Of a DNA stretch of 64,000 nt, positions 38,131-47,295 are shown piece by piece. Every line of letters starts with the position of its first letter. The first letter of the stretch is position 1. The notes beneath the pieces were generated by a model. That model was given only the letters and a program-made list of their open reading frames with translations. It was not told the origin of the DNA and did not search any database. The stretch comes from Clostridium sp. CAG:793 (lineage in GTDB: Bacteria > Bacillota > Clostridia > TANB77 > CAG-508): assembly GCA_000433915.1 (NCBI GenBank), contig HF993639.1, positions 1 to 64,000 on the forward strand, written 5' to 3'. Both the position numbers and the translations under genes were made by a program.

Positions 38131-38753
38131 TATGCGTACACCTCCTCTAATTTCTTAACAGTATCCTCTGTTACAACTAATTTGTTGTATTTTAATAAAT
38201 CATAAACATTGATTGTATCAACTGTTAAAGTTTTAACTCCTTCAATGTTTCTTGCTGATTTTTGAACATTAACATCATTAGCTGGTAATAATACTACTGC
38301 TTTTCCTTCTACTTTAAGGTTTGCTAAAGTTTTTACCATTTCAGCTGTTTTTATTTCTTTTAAAGATAATTTATCAACAACTACTAATTCTTGTTCTTGA
38401 ACTTTTGCACTTAGAACTGATCTAACAGCTAAAGCTCTTTCTTTCTTGTTTACTTTGTAAACATATGAACGTGGTCTTGGACCTAATGCTATACCACCTT
38501 TAATCCATTGTGGAGCTCTTATTGAACCTTGTCTAGCACGACCTGTTCCTTTTTGTCTCCATGGTTTTCTTCCACCACCAGATACTTCTGCTCTAGTTTT
38601 TGTGTTTTGTGTTCCTTGTCTTTGATTTGCAAGGTAATTTACTACTACACTGTGAACTACATTTTCATTTGGTTCAATTCCAAATACTGATTCATTTAGT
38701 TCAAGTTCTTTAACTTTCTTTCCGTTTACGTCATATACGTCTATCTTAGGCAT
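38130..38753 (-). CDS. rplD: Ribosomal protein L4
   Basis: 207 residues, with the tunnel loop GGGRKPWRQKGTGRARQGS. In many bacteria L4 represses the S10 operon through the leader of rpsJ; a 237-nt leader is present here. Confidence 0.98.
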   Translation of the reverse strand: MPKIDVYDVNGKKVKELELNESVFGIEPNENVVHSVVVNYLANQRQGTQNTKTRAEVSGGGRKPWRQKGTGRARQGSIRAPQWIKGGIALGPRPRSYVYKVNKKERALAVRSVLSAKVQEQELVVVDKLSLKEIKTAEMVKTLANLKVEGKAVVLLPANDVNVQKSARNIEGVKTLTVDTINVYDLLKYNKLVVTEDTVKKLEEVYA

Positions 38754-38770
38754 CGTCTATTCCTCCTTCC

Positions 38771-39400
38771 TTATGCTTTTATGCTTGATTTAACTTTTAA
38801 TATTGATCCCTTAGCTCCTGGTACACTACCTTTTACTAAGATAACATTTTTATCTAAATCAACCTTAACAACTTCTAGATTTTGTATTGTAACTGTTTCA
38901 ACACCCATGTGTCCTGGAAGTCTCTTTCCTGGGAATACTCTACCTGGTGTTGATGTTGGTCCCATTGAACCTGGTCTTCTATGATACATAGATCCATGTC
39001 CCATTGGTCCTCTTGATTGTCCATGACGTTTGATAACACCTTGGAATCCTTTTCCTTTTGATGTTCCTTGGATGTCAACTTTATCTCCAGCTGCAAATAC
39101 GTCAGCTTTTAATTCGTCTCCGACATTTATTCCTTCTACTGAATCTAATCTAAATTCTCTTAAGTATCTTTTAGGAGCTAGTTTAGATTTTGTAAACTTT
39201 CCTAATTCAGGTTTTGTTAATTTGTTTTCTTTTACATCTTTAAATCCTAATTGGATTGCTTGGTATCCATCTTGTTCTACAGTTTTTATTTGTGTAACTG
39301 TACATGGTCCAACTTCGATTACTGTTACTGGAACAACTTTTCCTTCTTCATCGAAAATTTGTGTCATTCCAACTTTCTTTCCGATTAATGTTTTACTCAT
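38771..39400 (-). CDS. rplC: Ribosomal protein L3
   Basis: 209 residues, with KKVGMTQIFDEEG and the central loop GPMGHGSMYHRRPGSMGP near the peptidyl transferase centre. Confidence 0.98.
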   Translation of the reverse strand: MSKTLIGKKVGMTQIFDEEGKVVPVTVIEVGPCTVTQIKTVEQDGYQAIQLGFKDVKENKLTKPELGKFTKSKLAPKRYLREFRLDSVEGINVGDELKADVFAAGDKVDIQGTSKGKGFQGVIKRHGQSRGPMGHGSMYHRRPGSMGPTSTPGRVFPGKRLPGHMGVETVTIQNLEVVKVDLDKNVILVKGSVPGAKGSILKVKSSIKA

Positions 39401-39564
39401 TTTTCCTCCTATTGGCTAATCTCTTTATATTTAATCCATTGATTATTGATTAGCTTGGCTTTTTAAAATCTATATATAATGTAGATTTTAATTGTTTTCT
39501 TATAAAATTAAATTATAAGATGGCATTACTTAATTTCTTAAGTTTTCTTATTATTTAAATAAGA

Positions 39565-39918
39565 TTATAGTTTGATTTTTATATCAACACCTGCTGGTAG
39601 TTCTATTTTTGTTAAACTATCAACTGTTTTTTGAGTTGGATATAAAATGTCAATAACTCTTTTGTGAGTTCTTAGCTCAAATTGTTCTCTTGAATCTTTG
39701 TGTTTGTGTGGAGAACGTAATATTGTTACAATTTCCTTTTCTGTTGGAAGTGGAATAGGTCCTGAAACTTTTGCTCCTGTCTTTCTAGCAGTATCTACTA
39801 TCTTTTCAGCAGACTGTTCTAGAATTACATGGTCATAAGCCTTTAGTCTTATTCTGATTTTTTCACTTTTTGCAGCTGTTGTTGTAACTGTTTTTCCGCT
39901 ATTCTTCTTTGTTGCCAT
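39565..39918 (-). CDS. rpsJ: Ribosomal protein S10 with a short N-terminal extension
   Basis: 117 residues. The canonical protein begins at KIRIRLKAYDHVILEQ, so about 15 extra Lys/Thr-rich residues precede it. AAGGAGGG sits before ATG 39918. It is the first gene of the S10-spc cluster and doubles as NusE in antitermination complexes. Confidence 0.97.
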   Translation of the reverse strand: MATKKNSGKTVTTTAAKSEKIRIRLKAYDHVILEQSAEKIVDTARKTGAKVSGPIPLPTEKEIVTILRSPHKHKDSREQFELRTHKRVIDILYPTQKTVDSLTKIELPAGVDIKIKL

Positions 39919-40156
39919 TTTGTTTTTCCCTCCTTAAAATTTTTAATTTCGGTCGGAAGTTATAAACGCACCCTGGTGTTTCTTTTATTACCATTATAAA
40001 ATCCCAAGTTGCATGAATATCTTGGGGCTAAAGTGCTTTAATATTTATAAAACTTGCCGCCTGGTCTTAGCCATGACATACTCCATAAGAGTTCCCTGCA
40101 TCGCTTGATATTACTAGTGTGCAGCCACATCTTACTTCATTGCTCTTTTTACATGC
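39919..40156 (-). ncRNA. Long 5' leader of the S10 operon
   Basis: From the promoter at 40191-40163 to rpsJ there are about 237 untranslated nt. Pairings visible on the minus strand include GGCTGCA..TGCAG and the hairpin CCCAAG/CTTGGG followed by ATTTTATAAT. It is likely an autoregulatory leader of L4 type; the exact Rfam class is not assigned. Confidence 0.6.
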
Positions 40157-40162
40157 TTATTT

Positions 40163-40191
40163 ATTATATAATGTTTTTGCTATAAAGTCAA
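40163..40191 (-). promoter_or_regulatory. Sigma-A promoter of the S10 operon
   Basis: TTGACT (40191-40186), a 17-nt spacer and TATAAT (40168-40163). The start would be near 40156. Confidence 0.85.
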
Positions 40192-40284
40192 GTATTTTTG
40201 CTAATTTTGTCTGTTCTTTGCTTTAAAAATGTAAAAAAGGCATTAACGAATTTGTTAATACCTTTTTTATTATATATTTTTTGA

Positions 40285-40689
40285 TTATCTCTTGCTGAAT
40301 TGTGGAGCTTTACGAGCTTTCTTAAGTCCGTATTTCTTTCTTTCTTTCTCTCTTGGATCTCTTGTTAAGAATCCATTTGATTTTAATACTGCTCTATATT
40401 CTTCTTTGCTTGCTGCATTTAATGCTCTAGCTATACCATGACGAACTGCACCAGCTTGACCTGAGAATCCACCACCTGTTACCTTTGCATCAACATCAAA
40501 TTTTGTTGCTGTTTCTGTAACTGTTAGAGGTTGTCTAACGATAACTCTTAATGTTTCTTCTCCAAAATATTCTTGAATATCTTTTCCGTTAATAGTAATT
40601 TTTCCATTACCTTCTGTAAGTCTAACTCTAGCTATTGAGCTTTTTCTTCTTCCTGTTCCGCAGAATACATCTTTCTTTGACTTAGCCAT
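40285..40689 (-). CDS. rpsI: Ribosomal protein S9
   Basis: 134 residues, with GTGRRKSSIARVRL and the C-terminal KARKAPQFSKR that reaches the P site. It is co-transcribed with rplM. Confidence 0.98.
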   Translation of the reverse strand: MAKSKKDVFCGTGRRKSSIARVRLTEGNGKITINGKDIQEYFGEETLRVIVRQPLTVTETATKFDVDAKVTGGGFSGQAGAVRHGIARALNAASKEEYRAVLKSNGFLTRDPREKERKKYGLKKARKAPQFSKR

Positions 40690-40704
40690 TTATTGTTCCT
40701 CCTC

Positions 40705-41139
40705 TTAAAATTTCCATACTTCTGGTTTTTGTGCTGCATTTTCATGTTCAGCTCCAGCGTATACTCTTAATTTTGTTAACATTTGTCTTCCTAAGCTATT
40801 GTGTGGAAGCATTCCTTTTATAGCTATCATCATAGCTTTTTCTGGTTTTTGTTCCATCATGTCTTTAGCAAGTGTTTTCTTCATGTTTCCAATATATCCT
40901 GTGAAGTGTGTATATACTTTTTGATTTAATTTCTTTCCTGTTAATATTGCTTTTGAGCAATTTGTAATTATAACATAGTCACCCATATCCATATTAGGTG
41001 TGAATGTAGGTTTATGTTTTCCTCTTAATAATTTAGCTGCCTCAGAAGCAACTCTTCCTAAAGGTTTGTTTTCAGCATCAATTATATACCATTTTCTTTC
41101 AATTTCATTTTTCTTAACACTATATGTAGTATTATTCAT
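40705..41139 (-). CDS. rplM: Ribosomal protein L13
   Basis: 144 residues from ATG 41139 (MNNTTYSVKKNEIERKWY), which follows GGAGG; an upstream in-frame ATG precedes that site and is unlikely. The motif GMLPHNSLGRQML is present. Confidence 0.97.
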   Translation of the reverse strand: MNNTTYSVKKNEIERKWYIIDAENKPLGRVASEAAKLLRGKHKPTFTPNMDMGDYVIITNCSKAILTGKKLNQKVYTHFTGYIGNMKKTLAKDMMEQKPEKAMMIAIKGMLPHNSLGRQMLTKLRVYAGAEHENAAQKPEVWKF

Positions 41140-41183
41140 GGTAAATTTTCCTCCAATCATAAAATAAAAATAAATATATATAT

Positions 41184-41223
41184 GAAACCTTACGAACCAA
41201 CCGGGGAATTGTTCTTAAAGGTC
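41184..41223 (-). ncRNA. L13-leader-like RNA hairpin
   Basis: In the rplM 5' UTR, ACCTT..GAAC pairs with GTTC..AAGGT around AATTCCCCGGTTG. Position and shape match the known L13 autoregulatory leaders of Firmicutes. An Rfam search would confirm the class. Confidence 0.65.
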
Positions 41224-41244
41224 ATATCGCTTTAACGCTATATT

Positions 41245-41273
41245 ATTTTATTACACTTTTCAAAAAAAGTCAA
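41245..41273 (-). promoter_or_regulatory. Promoter of rplM-rpsI
   Basis: TTGACT (41273-41268), 17 nt and TAAAAT (41250-41245). It is back to back with the infC promoter. Confidence 0.8.
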
Positions 41274-41291
41274 GGAATTTTGCAAAAAATA

Positions 41292-41320
41292 TTGACAAAG
41301 TAGTGATTTTATAGTATTAT
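41292..41320 (+). promoter_or_regulatory. Promoter of infC-rpmI-rplT
   Basis: TTGACA (41292-41297), 17 nt and TATTAT (41315-41320), a near-consensus sigma-A promoter. Confidence 0.87.
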
Positions 41321-41326
41321 AAGTTA

Positions 41327-41500
41327 TGTATTAAAAAGAAGAAGGATTTACTTCTCACCTTAACTGTGCTTGTTTCAAGCTTTTTAGGAAAAGGTATTTA
41401 TAATTATTCTTTAATAATAATTTAGTAATTATAAATTTTGAGAGAGGTAGATTGGCTTTTGACCAATCTTTTTTTCATGTAAATTCTACTTTAAATTTAG
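41327..41500 (+). ncRNA. infC operon leader (L20-leader-like)
   Basis: This leader of about 185 nt begins with the GAAGGATTTACTTC hairpin region, has a long AT stem (TAATTAT../..GTAATTATAA) and ends in an intrinsic terminator. The design resembles the L20-controlled transcription attenuator before infC in Firmicutes. Exact class by family search is needed. Confidence 0.65.
41449..41475 (+). terminator. Attenuator terminator before infC
   Basis: AGATTGG (41449-41455) pairs with CCAATCT (41463-41469) and is followed by seven T residues, about 40 nt before the infC start. Confidence 0.85.
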
Positions 41501-41513
41501 GAGGTGTTTTAAT

Positions 41514-42023
41514 ATAAAACAAGAATTACCTATTAATGAACAGATTAGAGCAGACAAAGTTCAAGTTATTGATGAGAATAATCAAAAGTTAGGAATACTT
41601 TCTCTTAATGAAGCTTTAGATATTGCTTTTGAGAAAAAGCTTGACTTAGTTTTAGTTGCTCCAAATAACAATCCAAAAGTTTGTAAAATTATGAACTATG
41701 GTAAATACAAGTTTGAGCAATCTAAAAAAGAAAAGGAAGCTAGAAAAAAGCAAAAGACTTTTGAATTAAAGGAAATAAGAATTACACCTAATATTGATAC
41801 TCATGACTTTGAATTTAAAGTAAAAAATGCTCAAAAATTCCTTGAAGATGGTAATAAAGTTAAGATTACTGTTAGATTCAGAGGAAGAGAAATGAATTAT
41901 CTAAAACAAGGTGAATCAGTTTTAAACAACTTTATTACAGCATTGCAAGATATTGCAGTAGCTGAAAAGAAGCCTATTTTAGAAGGTAAAAACATGTTTA
42001 TAATATTAGCTAAGAAGATTTAG
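41514..42023 (+). CDS. infC: Translation initiation factor IF-3, starting at AUA
   Basis: 169 residues. The reading frame back from NYGKYKFEQSKKEKEARKK includes the family N terminus ELPINEQIRADKVQVIDE. The only fitting start is ATA at 41514-41516, 9 nt after GGAGG; no ATG, GTG or TTG is in frame there. Rare AUN starts at infC are known and let IF-3 repress its own synthesis. ATG 41691 would remove about 59 residues, including most of the N-terminal domain. Confidence 0.93.
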   Translation: MKQELPINEQIRADKVQVIDENNQKLGILSLNEALDIAFEKKLDLVLVAPNNNPKVCKIMNYGKYKFEQSKKEKEARKKQKTFELKEIRITPNIDTHDFEFKVKNAQKFLEDGNKVKITVRFRGREMNYLKQGESVLNNFITALQDIAVAEKKPILEGKNMFIILAKKI

Positions 42024-42091
42024 GATTTTCCCTATTTCATTAGTTAATTTATTATATATTTATTTAAAAATTACAAGGAGGAATATTTGTT

Positions 42092-42295
42092 ATGCCAAAG
42101 TTAAAAACAAATAAAGCTGCAGCAAAAAGATATAGCTATACAGCAACAGGAAAAGTAAAGAGAACTAAAGCTAATAGAAGACACTTATTAGCTAACAAAA
42201 CAAACAGACAAAAAGCAAGTGGAAGTGTTTTAAATGCTTATGTTGATAAAACATCTGAAAATCATGTAAAGAAATTATTACCTTATGGTAACTAA
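42092..42295 (+). CDS. rpmI: Ribosomal protein L35
   Basis: 67 residues, starting MPKLKTNKAAAKRY with the RRHLLANK motif. Standard infC-rpmI-rplT order. Confidence 0.97.
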   Translation: MPKLKTNKAAAKRYSYTATGKVKRTKANRRHLLANKTNRQKASGSVLNAYVDKTSENHVKKLLPYGN

Positions 42296-42318
42296 GTAGA
42301 AAAGGAAGGTGAATTTAA

Positions 42319-42669
42319 ATGGCAAGAGTAAAAACAGCAATAATTACAAGAAAAAAACATAAAAAAGTTTTAAAAAGAGCTAAGGGTTATTATGGAGCTA
42401 AGCATTATAGATTTAGACAAGCTAAACAAGCTGTTATGAAATCAGGAGCTTATGCTTATGTTGGAAGAAAAGACAGAAAGAGCGATTTCAGAAAATTATG
42501 GATTGCAAGAATTAACGCAGCAGCTAGAATGAATGATATGACATACAGCACTTTAATCGCTGGATTAAAGAAAGCTAATATAACAATCAACAGAAAAATG
42601 CTTGCTGAATTAGCAGTTACAGATGCAAATGCTTTTGCAGAAGTTTGCAAATTAGCTAAAAATGCATAG
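42319..42669 (+). CDS. rplT: Ribosomal protein L20
   Basis: 116 residues, with RKKHKKVLKRAKGYYGAKH and RKSDFRKLWIARINAA. It is a likely repressor of its own operon through the infC leader. Confidence 0.98.
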   Translation: MARVKTAIITRKKHKKVLKRAKGYYGAKHYRFRQAKQAVMKSGAYAYVGRKDRKSDFRKLWIARINAAARMNDMTYSTLIAGLKKANITINRKMLAELAVTDANAFAEVCKLAKNA

Positions 42670-42673
42670 TTTA

Positions 42674-42710
42674 AAAATATCGTAAAGTTAAAAACTTTAC
42701 GATATTTTTT
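42674..42710. terminator. Terminator between rplT and the convergent gene
   Basis: AAATATCGTAAAG and CTTTACGATATTT form a 13-bp stem with a short A-rich loop, then TTTATTTTAC on the plus strand. Confidence 0.88.
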
Positions 42711-43308
42711 ATTTTACTATTTTGTATTCTCCATTGCTATATACTAAATTTATTTTCTCATTAGTGTTTTCATTAAGAAGTTCTTCATATAATTGATCAC
42801 TTATTTCAAATTCCTGAAATTCTGTTCCATTTGAGGTGCGAGTTAAGTATACATATTTCTCATCATCGCCTATTTCGTCTACAATATATTTTTCTCCCTC
42901 TACTCTATTTTGATTTAGTCTTTCTTTTTCTTTTAAGATAATATCATTTTTCATTTCTGATATTTTATTATTTATCTCTTGATTTAAGTTAATATCTAAT
43001 TGATATTCATTATTTTCATTTTTTCTATATATTCCATTTTCTAATTCTGTATTTCCTAGATATTCTGGTTCTACATTATTATTAAATTTATATATCTCTC
43101 CATTTCTAATTTGATATATATCTGTATATTGACCTAATATTTTTCTTTCTCCTTCTAGCACTTCTACTCTTGCATCTTCTGAAAGTTTCAAATTTGTTTC
43201 CTGCCCCCAATTCTTTTTATTATCTAAATAATTCTTTAGTTCATTTAGCAGTGTCTCACCTAAGCTTTTGGCTCCTGCTACTAAAAGACTTCCTATTTCA
43301 ATATTCAC
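42709..43308 (-). CDS. Unrecognised acidic protein
   Basis: 199 residues. The N terminus (about 1-25, GSLLVAGAKSLGETLL) is amphipathic. The middle is Asn/Glu-rich, and a helical segment (about 110-140) precedes a C-terminal beta-like part (EKYVYLTRTSNGTEFQ). No family is recognised and there is no clear membrane helix. It lies just downstream of the MBL gene, possibly in the same transcript. Confidence 0.65.
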   Translation of the reverse strand: MNIEIGSLLVAGAKSLGETLLNELKNYLDNKKNWGQETNLKLSEDARVEVLEGERKILGQYTDIYQIRNGEIYKFNNNVEPEYLGNTELENGIYRKNENNEYQLDINLNQEINNKISEMKNDIILKEKERLNQNRVEGEKYIVDEIGDDEKYVYLTRTSNGTEFQEFEISDQLYEELLNENTNEKINLVYSNGEYKIVK

Positions 43309-43336
43309 ATTGTATCCTTCCTAGATACAAAATAAA

Positions 43337-44320
43337 TTAATTTCCGTCTAGATTTAATTTTAGTTCTTTTACTTCTATATTATTTCCGTCGCTTATCATC
43401 CATATTGATTCTTGCTTTAAGTCTGTTCTTAATATTGTTGCTCCCGAGTTTTCTATTCTTGTAATTGCTTTGCTATTTGGTAAATTGTATTTGTTATCTT
43501 TTCCAACTTCTATTACAGCATAATGTGGCTTTACTTGTTTTAAAAAATTATCTGAGCTACTTGTATTAGATCCATGATGTCCTACTTTTAGTACATCTAC
43601 TTTGGGCCATGTTCTTGTAGATTCAGCCACCTTTTCTGCATCTCCCATAAATAAATATGATGTATTTTCATATTGTAATTTTAACACTATAGAGCTATTA
43701 TTTGATGATATATCTTCTCCTGATAAAGCTAACATTACTTCAAATTCCGCTTCGGTTTTAGAATCATTTGACTTAAATGTAAATTTATCTCCTCTATTAG
43801 GTTTTACCACTTCTATATTTTTCTTATTGGCAGCTTTAATTACATTTTGATAGTTTACTTTTTCAGTTCCATTTTTGGACATAAAAATCTTTCCTATTTC
43901 AAACGAATCTATTATATCATCTAATCCACCAATGTGGTCTTCGTCGCTGTGAGTTCCAACCACATAATCTATTTTATTAATTCCTAGTTCATGTATATAT
44001 TTTGCAATATTTTTACCATCTTCATTATTTCCAGCATCAATTAGCATTGTTTTATCATATGCCATTATTAAGCTTGAATCAGCTTGTCCCACATAGAAAA
44101 ATATTATATTTAGCTTGTCTTTTTGTATATCTGCTTTTGTGACTTCTGCTGAATCTGTATATTTTATTGCATTCTCTACTACATTAGATTCTGCTTTGTT
44201 AACTATTCCTATTGTTTTTGCAAAATCAGGGCTTATATATACAATTACTGCAATTATTAAAACAGCAATTATACTTATTATTTTATTTTGTATCTTTTTA
44301 TTTTTTTGTTTTTTACTCAT
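43337..44320 (-). CDS. ComEC-type MBL-fold hydrolase, membrane-anchored
   Basis: 327 residues: one N-terminal membrane helix (about 12-30), then a metallo-beta-lactamase domain with GTHSDEDHIGGLDD, FMGDAE and GHHGSNTSSS. It resembles the detached C-terminal domain of ComEC/Rec2, found as separate proteins in many Clostridia. Probably an extracytoplasmic nuclease or phosphodiesterase; the substrate is unknown. Confidence 0.87.
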   Translation of the reverse strand: MSKKQKNKKIQNKIISIIAVLIIAVIVYISPDFAKTIGIVNKAESNVVENAIKYTDSAEVTKADIQKDKLNIIFFYVGQADSSLIMAYDKTMLIDAGNNEDGKNIAKYIHELGINKIDYVVGTHSDEDHIGGLDDIIDSFEIGKIFMSKNGTEKVNYQNVIKAANKKNIEVVKPNRGDKFTFKSNDSKTEAEFEVMLALSGEDISSNNSSIVLKLQYENTSYLFMGDAEKVAESTRTWPKVDVLKVGHHGSNTSSSDNFLKQVKPHYAVIEVGKDNKYNLPNSKAITRIENSGATILRTDLKQESIWMISDGNNIEVKELKLNLDGN

Positions 44321-44385
44321 TTGTGTTCACTCCTACTTTCCTTATTTTATATCATATAGTTCCACTATTTTCAATATTTTAAAGC

Positions 44386-44434
44386 AAAATGAACTCTATT
44401 ATTAAACTATAATTTAATAATTCGAGTTCATTTT
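44386..44434 (-). terminator. Terminator-like hairpin after yunB
   Basis: AAAATGAACTC (44386-44396) pairs with GAGTTCATTTT (44424-44434), an 11-bp stem between yunB and the MBL gene. Confidence 0.65.
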
Positions 44435-44435
44435 A

Positions 44436-45140
44436 TTATTTTTCTATTAGGTTAACTGCATTTTCTTTTTCTAAACCTTCTAAATTATAATATGTGCTTG
44501 GTATATTTCCCACAATTACTGACTCTGCAAGAAGTATCTGGCTTTCTATGTCTTCTTCTATATCTTTATATGGTGATAAAATTTTTACATGACATATTAC
44601 ATTTATATATATTCTATGAATTGTCTGATTAATTCCAGCTTCTTTAAATTCAGATTGTATATTGGTTTCAATATCTCCTATTGTTTCCATTTGTATATCT
44701 ACTTTAGGACCTTTGCTTATCAAAATTTTATTTCCAGTTAAACTTCCTAAGCTTATACTAAATGATGAATTGGATTTCTCCATTAGTTTATCTTGTAATT
44801 CATTTGTGATACTTGTGCATATCTTATTAGCATTAATTACATTAATTGTTACAATTTTTATTTCTCCTTGATCGTTTTTTGTTATTGTACATAAGTCGTC
44901 ATATTTCATTTCCTTCATTGAGTTCCTTGCTGCTTCATTTGCTAATTTCACTGCACTTCCACGTGCCAGAGTTTTTTCCTGCCTCTCTAGCATTGGGGTA
45001 ATTAATTCTATTATATATATTGCTGTAACGTATGATATGATAATTATAGTAATTAGCATTATCAAGAATATGTTTGAACGTTTTATTTTCTTTGGTCCTA
45101 TTATTCTTGGTAGTCTAAATCTTGAATATATAAAATCCAT
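44436..45140 (-). CDS. yunB: Sporulation protein YunB
   Basis: 234 residues: an N-terminal basic stretch, a membrane helix (about 24-48), then an extracytoplasmic domain with ARGSAVKLANEAARNSM, the YunB signature. YunB is a sigma-E-controlled sporulation protein in B. subtilis. It directly follows sipL, 1 nt away. Confidence 0.87.
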   Translation of the reverse strand: MDFIYSRFRLPRIIGPKKIKRSNIFLIMLITIIIISYVTAIYIIELITPMLERQEKTLARGSAVKLANEAARNSMKEMKYDDLCTITKNDQGEIKIVTINVINANKICTSITNELQDKLMEKSNSSFSISLGSLTGNKILISKGPKVDIQMETIGDIETNIQSEFKEAGINQTIHRIYINVICHVKILSPYKDIEEDIESQILLAESVIVGNIPSTYYNLEGLEKENAVNLIEK

Positions 45141-45141
45141 T

Positions 45142-46665
45142 TTACCCCATGTATTTTTCGATAAATAATTGCATTCCTGGAGTTATTTTTTCATCTTTTA
45201 TGTCATTTGTATCTATTATATTATTTATTGTACTTTTAAATGTTTTTGCTATATCCCACAAGTTATCTCCTTTTCTTGTCGTATAAATTACCATATTATA
45301 ATCTTCTTTTTTATTGCTATTTTCTTCTTCTACGTTATTTATTAAATTTAATGTTACATTATTAGATGAATCTATATAAAAATCTATGTCCAGCTTTATA
45401 TTTACTTCGCCTGGTAACATTGTAAAGTCAGATGTTGTGATGTCTGGTCTTACTTTTACATTTGAATCTTTAGTTATGCTATTACATTGTATTCTATGTT
45501 CAAATGGTATATTTACTTTTTTCATTTGCAAACCATTTATTCCATTAGGAGAATGGATAAAATTTAAGTCTGTATTTCCATTTAATATTACTTCCCCATT
45601 ATTTACTTTTATTTCATCTAAATTTATCCTTGTTTCTACATCTAATACCTTGTCTTCTCCTATATCAAGTGGTTCTTTTTGATTTATACTTAATGTTCCT
45701 TTGCAATTTGATTTATTTTGTATCATTTTTATATCTGATTTATCAAATTTTAAATCTGTACCTGGACTATATAAATCTTCTATAATATTTATTTCTTTAT
45801 TCTCATACGCTATTGCAGATATTCCAACTTCTATTTCAACATAGATTGAATGTTCTGCTGAGCTATTTGGTTTTATTATCATATTCTTTATTTCAAATTC
45901 ATAATCAACTATATTATCTTCTGTTATATCTTGCATATCGATAAATCCCATGATTGGAAATTTAGCATTTACAGTATTTATCCTTCCATCCTCTGTTGAA
46001 TATAATATCTTTAATTTTAAATCTGCTTTTATTAGGATTTTATTATAACTTATTTTTATATTCTTATTGCTTATATGTGCATCAACTTTTAAGATCTCTG
46101 CTAAGTTGTCTGCATTATCTATATTTACTGTTTCTTTTACTGTTGTTTTAGTATTTCCCATTCCTAATACTGAATTTACCTGTTTTGTTTTTTCTAGTTT
46201 TTGCAGATCTTTTAAATCAACATTATTTACAAACTGTACCTCCGAATTAGCTTGAATATTCATTTCAAATTCAAGATTTGCTTTCAAATTTATTTTTCTT
46301 TCATTTATTATCTTGCATTCTATATTGTTGAGTGTTACTTCCCCTTCTTCTATCATACTATTGTTAGCATTATCAATGTTAAATATTTGTGAAAAATCCA
46401 AATTATGATTAATGCTTCTTACTCCTCTTGTATTTCCGTCATCACCTAAATACATTATGTATATATTAACACAGCCATCTATTCGCACTTTTCCATCCAT
46501 TACTTCTCTTTTATATACATTTACAATGCCATTAGTTCCTAATATCTCTAGTATGTCCGGTTTTATATCTGGAACAATGCAATCTCCTGATATTGCTATA
46601 TTTTCTTTTTTCTCTGCTATTATCTGGTTTACTGATAATGTACTTTTTTCTAATTTAATTGCCAT
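45142..46665 (-). CDS. sipL: SipL-like spore morphogenetic protein (DUF3794 + LysM)
   Basis: 507 residues: DUF3794-type modules with repeated phrases (SGDCIVPDIKPDILEILG near the start, VRPDITTSDFTMLPGEV later) and a C-terminal LysM domain (about 458-505, RKGDNLWDIAKTF). In Clostridioides difficile SipL binds SpoIVA and anchors the coat. It is clostridial and supports the class assignment. Confidence 0.87.
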   Translation of the reverse strand: MAIKLEKSTLSVNQIIAEKKENIAISGDCIVPDIKPDILEILGTNGIVNVYKREVMDGKVRIDGCVNIYIMYLGDDGNTRGVRSINHNLDFSQIFNIDNANNSMIEEGEVTLNNIECKIINERKINLKANLEFEMNIQANSEVQFVNNVDLKDLQKLEKTKQVNSVLGMGNTKTTVKETVNIDNADNLAEILKVDAHISNKNIKISYNKILIKADLKLKILYSTEDGRINTVNAKFPIMGFIDMQDITEDNIVDYEFEIKNMIIKPNSSAEHSIYVEIEVGISAIAYENKEINIIEDLYSPGTDLKFDKSDIKMIQNKSNCKGTLSINQKEPLDIGEDKVLDVETRINLDEIKVNNGEVILNGNTDLNFIHSPNGINGLQMKKVNIPFEHRIQCNSITKDSNVKVRPDITTSDFTMLPGEVNIKLDIDFYIDSSNNVTLNLINNVEEENSNKKEDYNMVIYTTRKGDNLWDIAKTFKSTINNIIDTNDIKDEKITPGMQLFIEKYMG

Positions 46666-46727
46666 AGCATACCTCCTTAAACTTTGTTTAAATATATGTA
46701 TTAATGTATATAAATATGCACAAAAAT

Positions 46728-46758
46728 AGAGTAGATATATATTTTTTATATCTACTCT
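46728..46758 (-). terminator. Terminator after veg
   Basis: AGAGTAGATAT and ATATCTACTCT form an 11-bp stem followed by ATTTTTG on the minus strand. Confidence 0.8.
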
Positions 46759-46771
46759 TAAATCTTTTATT

Positions 46772-47074
46772 TTATTCTAATGAAGCCTTCATTTTTCTTT
46801 GTACTTTAATAATTGGTGGAACAAGTGGGCTATAACTTTCTCCATCAAACACATCGACTTCAACAGTTCTTGTCAATACATCTTTATATTGATAAGATAC
46901 GCTTCTTTTGTTTTCCTCATATTTGACTACAAATATATTAGGATACGCTTTTTCTATTGTAGCCTCTTTTTCAAACGATCTACTTCTCCCTAAAGATCCT
47001 TTTACAATAATTTTCTGACCAATTTTTTCTTTTATGTCTGTTTTTAAATTACTAATGTCTTCTTGGTAAATCAT
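46772..47074 (-). CDS. veg: Veg protein
   Basis: 100 residues, with GQKIIVKGSLGRSRSFEKEA and the YPNIFVVKYEE part typical of Veg. In B. subtilis Veg influences biofilm and spore outgrowth. It has its own strong promoter. Confidence 0.87.
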   Translation of the reverse strand: MIYQEDISNLKTDIKEKIGQKIIVKGSLGRSRSFEKEATIEKAYPNIFVVKYEENKRSVSYQYKDVLTRTVEVDVFDGESYSPLVPPIIKVQRKMKASLE

Positions 47075-47104
47075 TTAATCACCTACTTTTCATAAGATGA
47101 CTTT

Positions 47105-47133
47105 ATATTATCACTTCTATAAAGAAAAGTCAA
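47105..47133 (-). promoter_or_regulatory. Promoter of veg
   Basis: TTGACT (47133-47128), 17 nt and TAATAT (47110-47105), about 30 nt before the veg start. Confidence 0.75.
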
Positions 47134-47295
47134 AAAATTTTGCGACTATATTTATTCATCTTTCTTAGAGTTTCAAGTCTTTCAGCTTTATATTACAATT
47201 TCATTACATTTGTATTTTTTGTCAATATTTATCGAATTTTGTCGTTTTTTGTTTTATGTTTACAGTTATCGTAAACCTTCGTTTCGTGTATGGTT

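Noticed and set aside
41691..42023. IF-3 starting at ATG 41691.
   Set aside because: It drops most of the N-terminal domain, which is encoded in frame upstream and follows a strong ribosome-binding site and ATA.
47225..47245. TATCGAA and TGTCGTT near veg as Spo0A boxes.
   Set aside because: Each has mismatches at key positions and they are not placed at a clear promoter.
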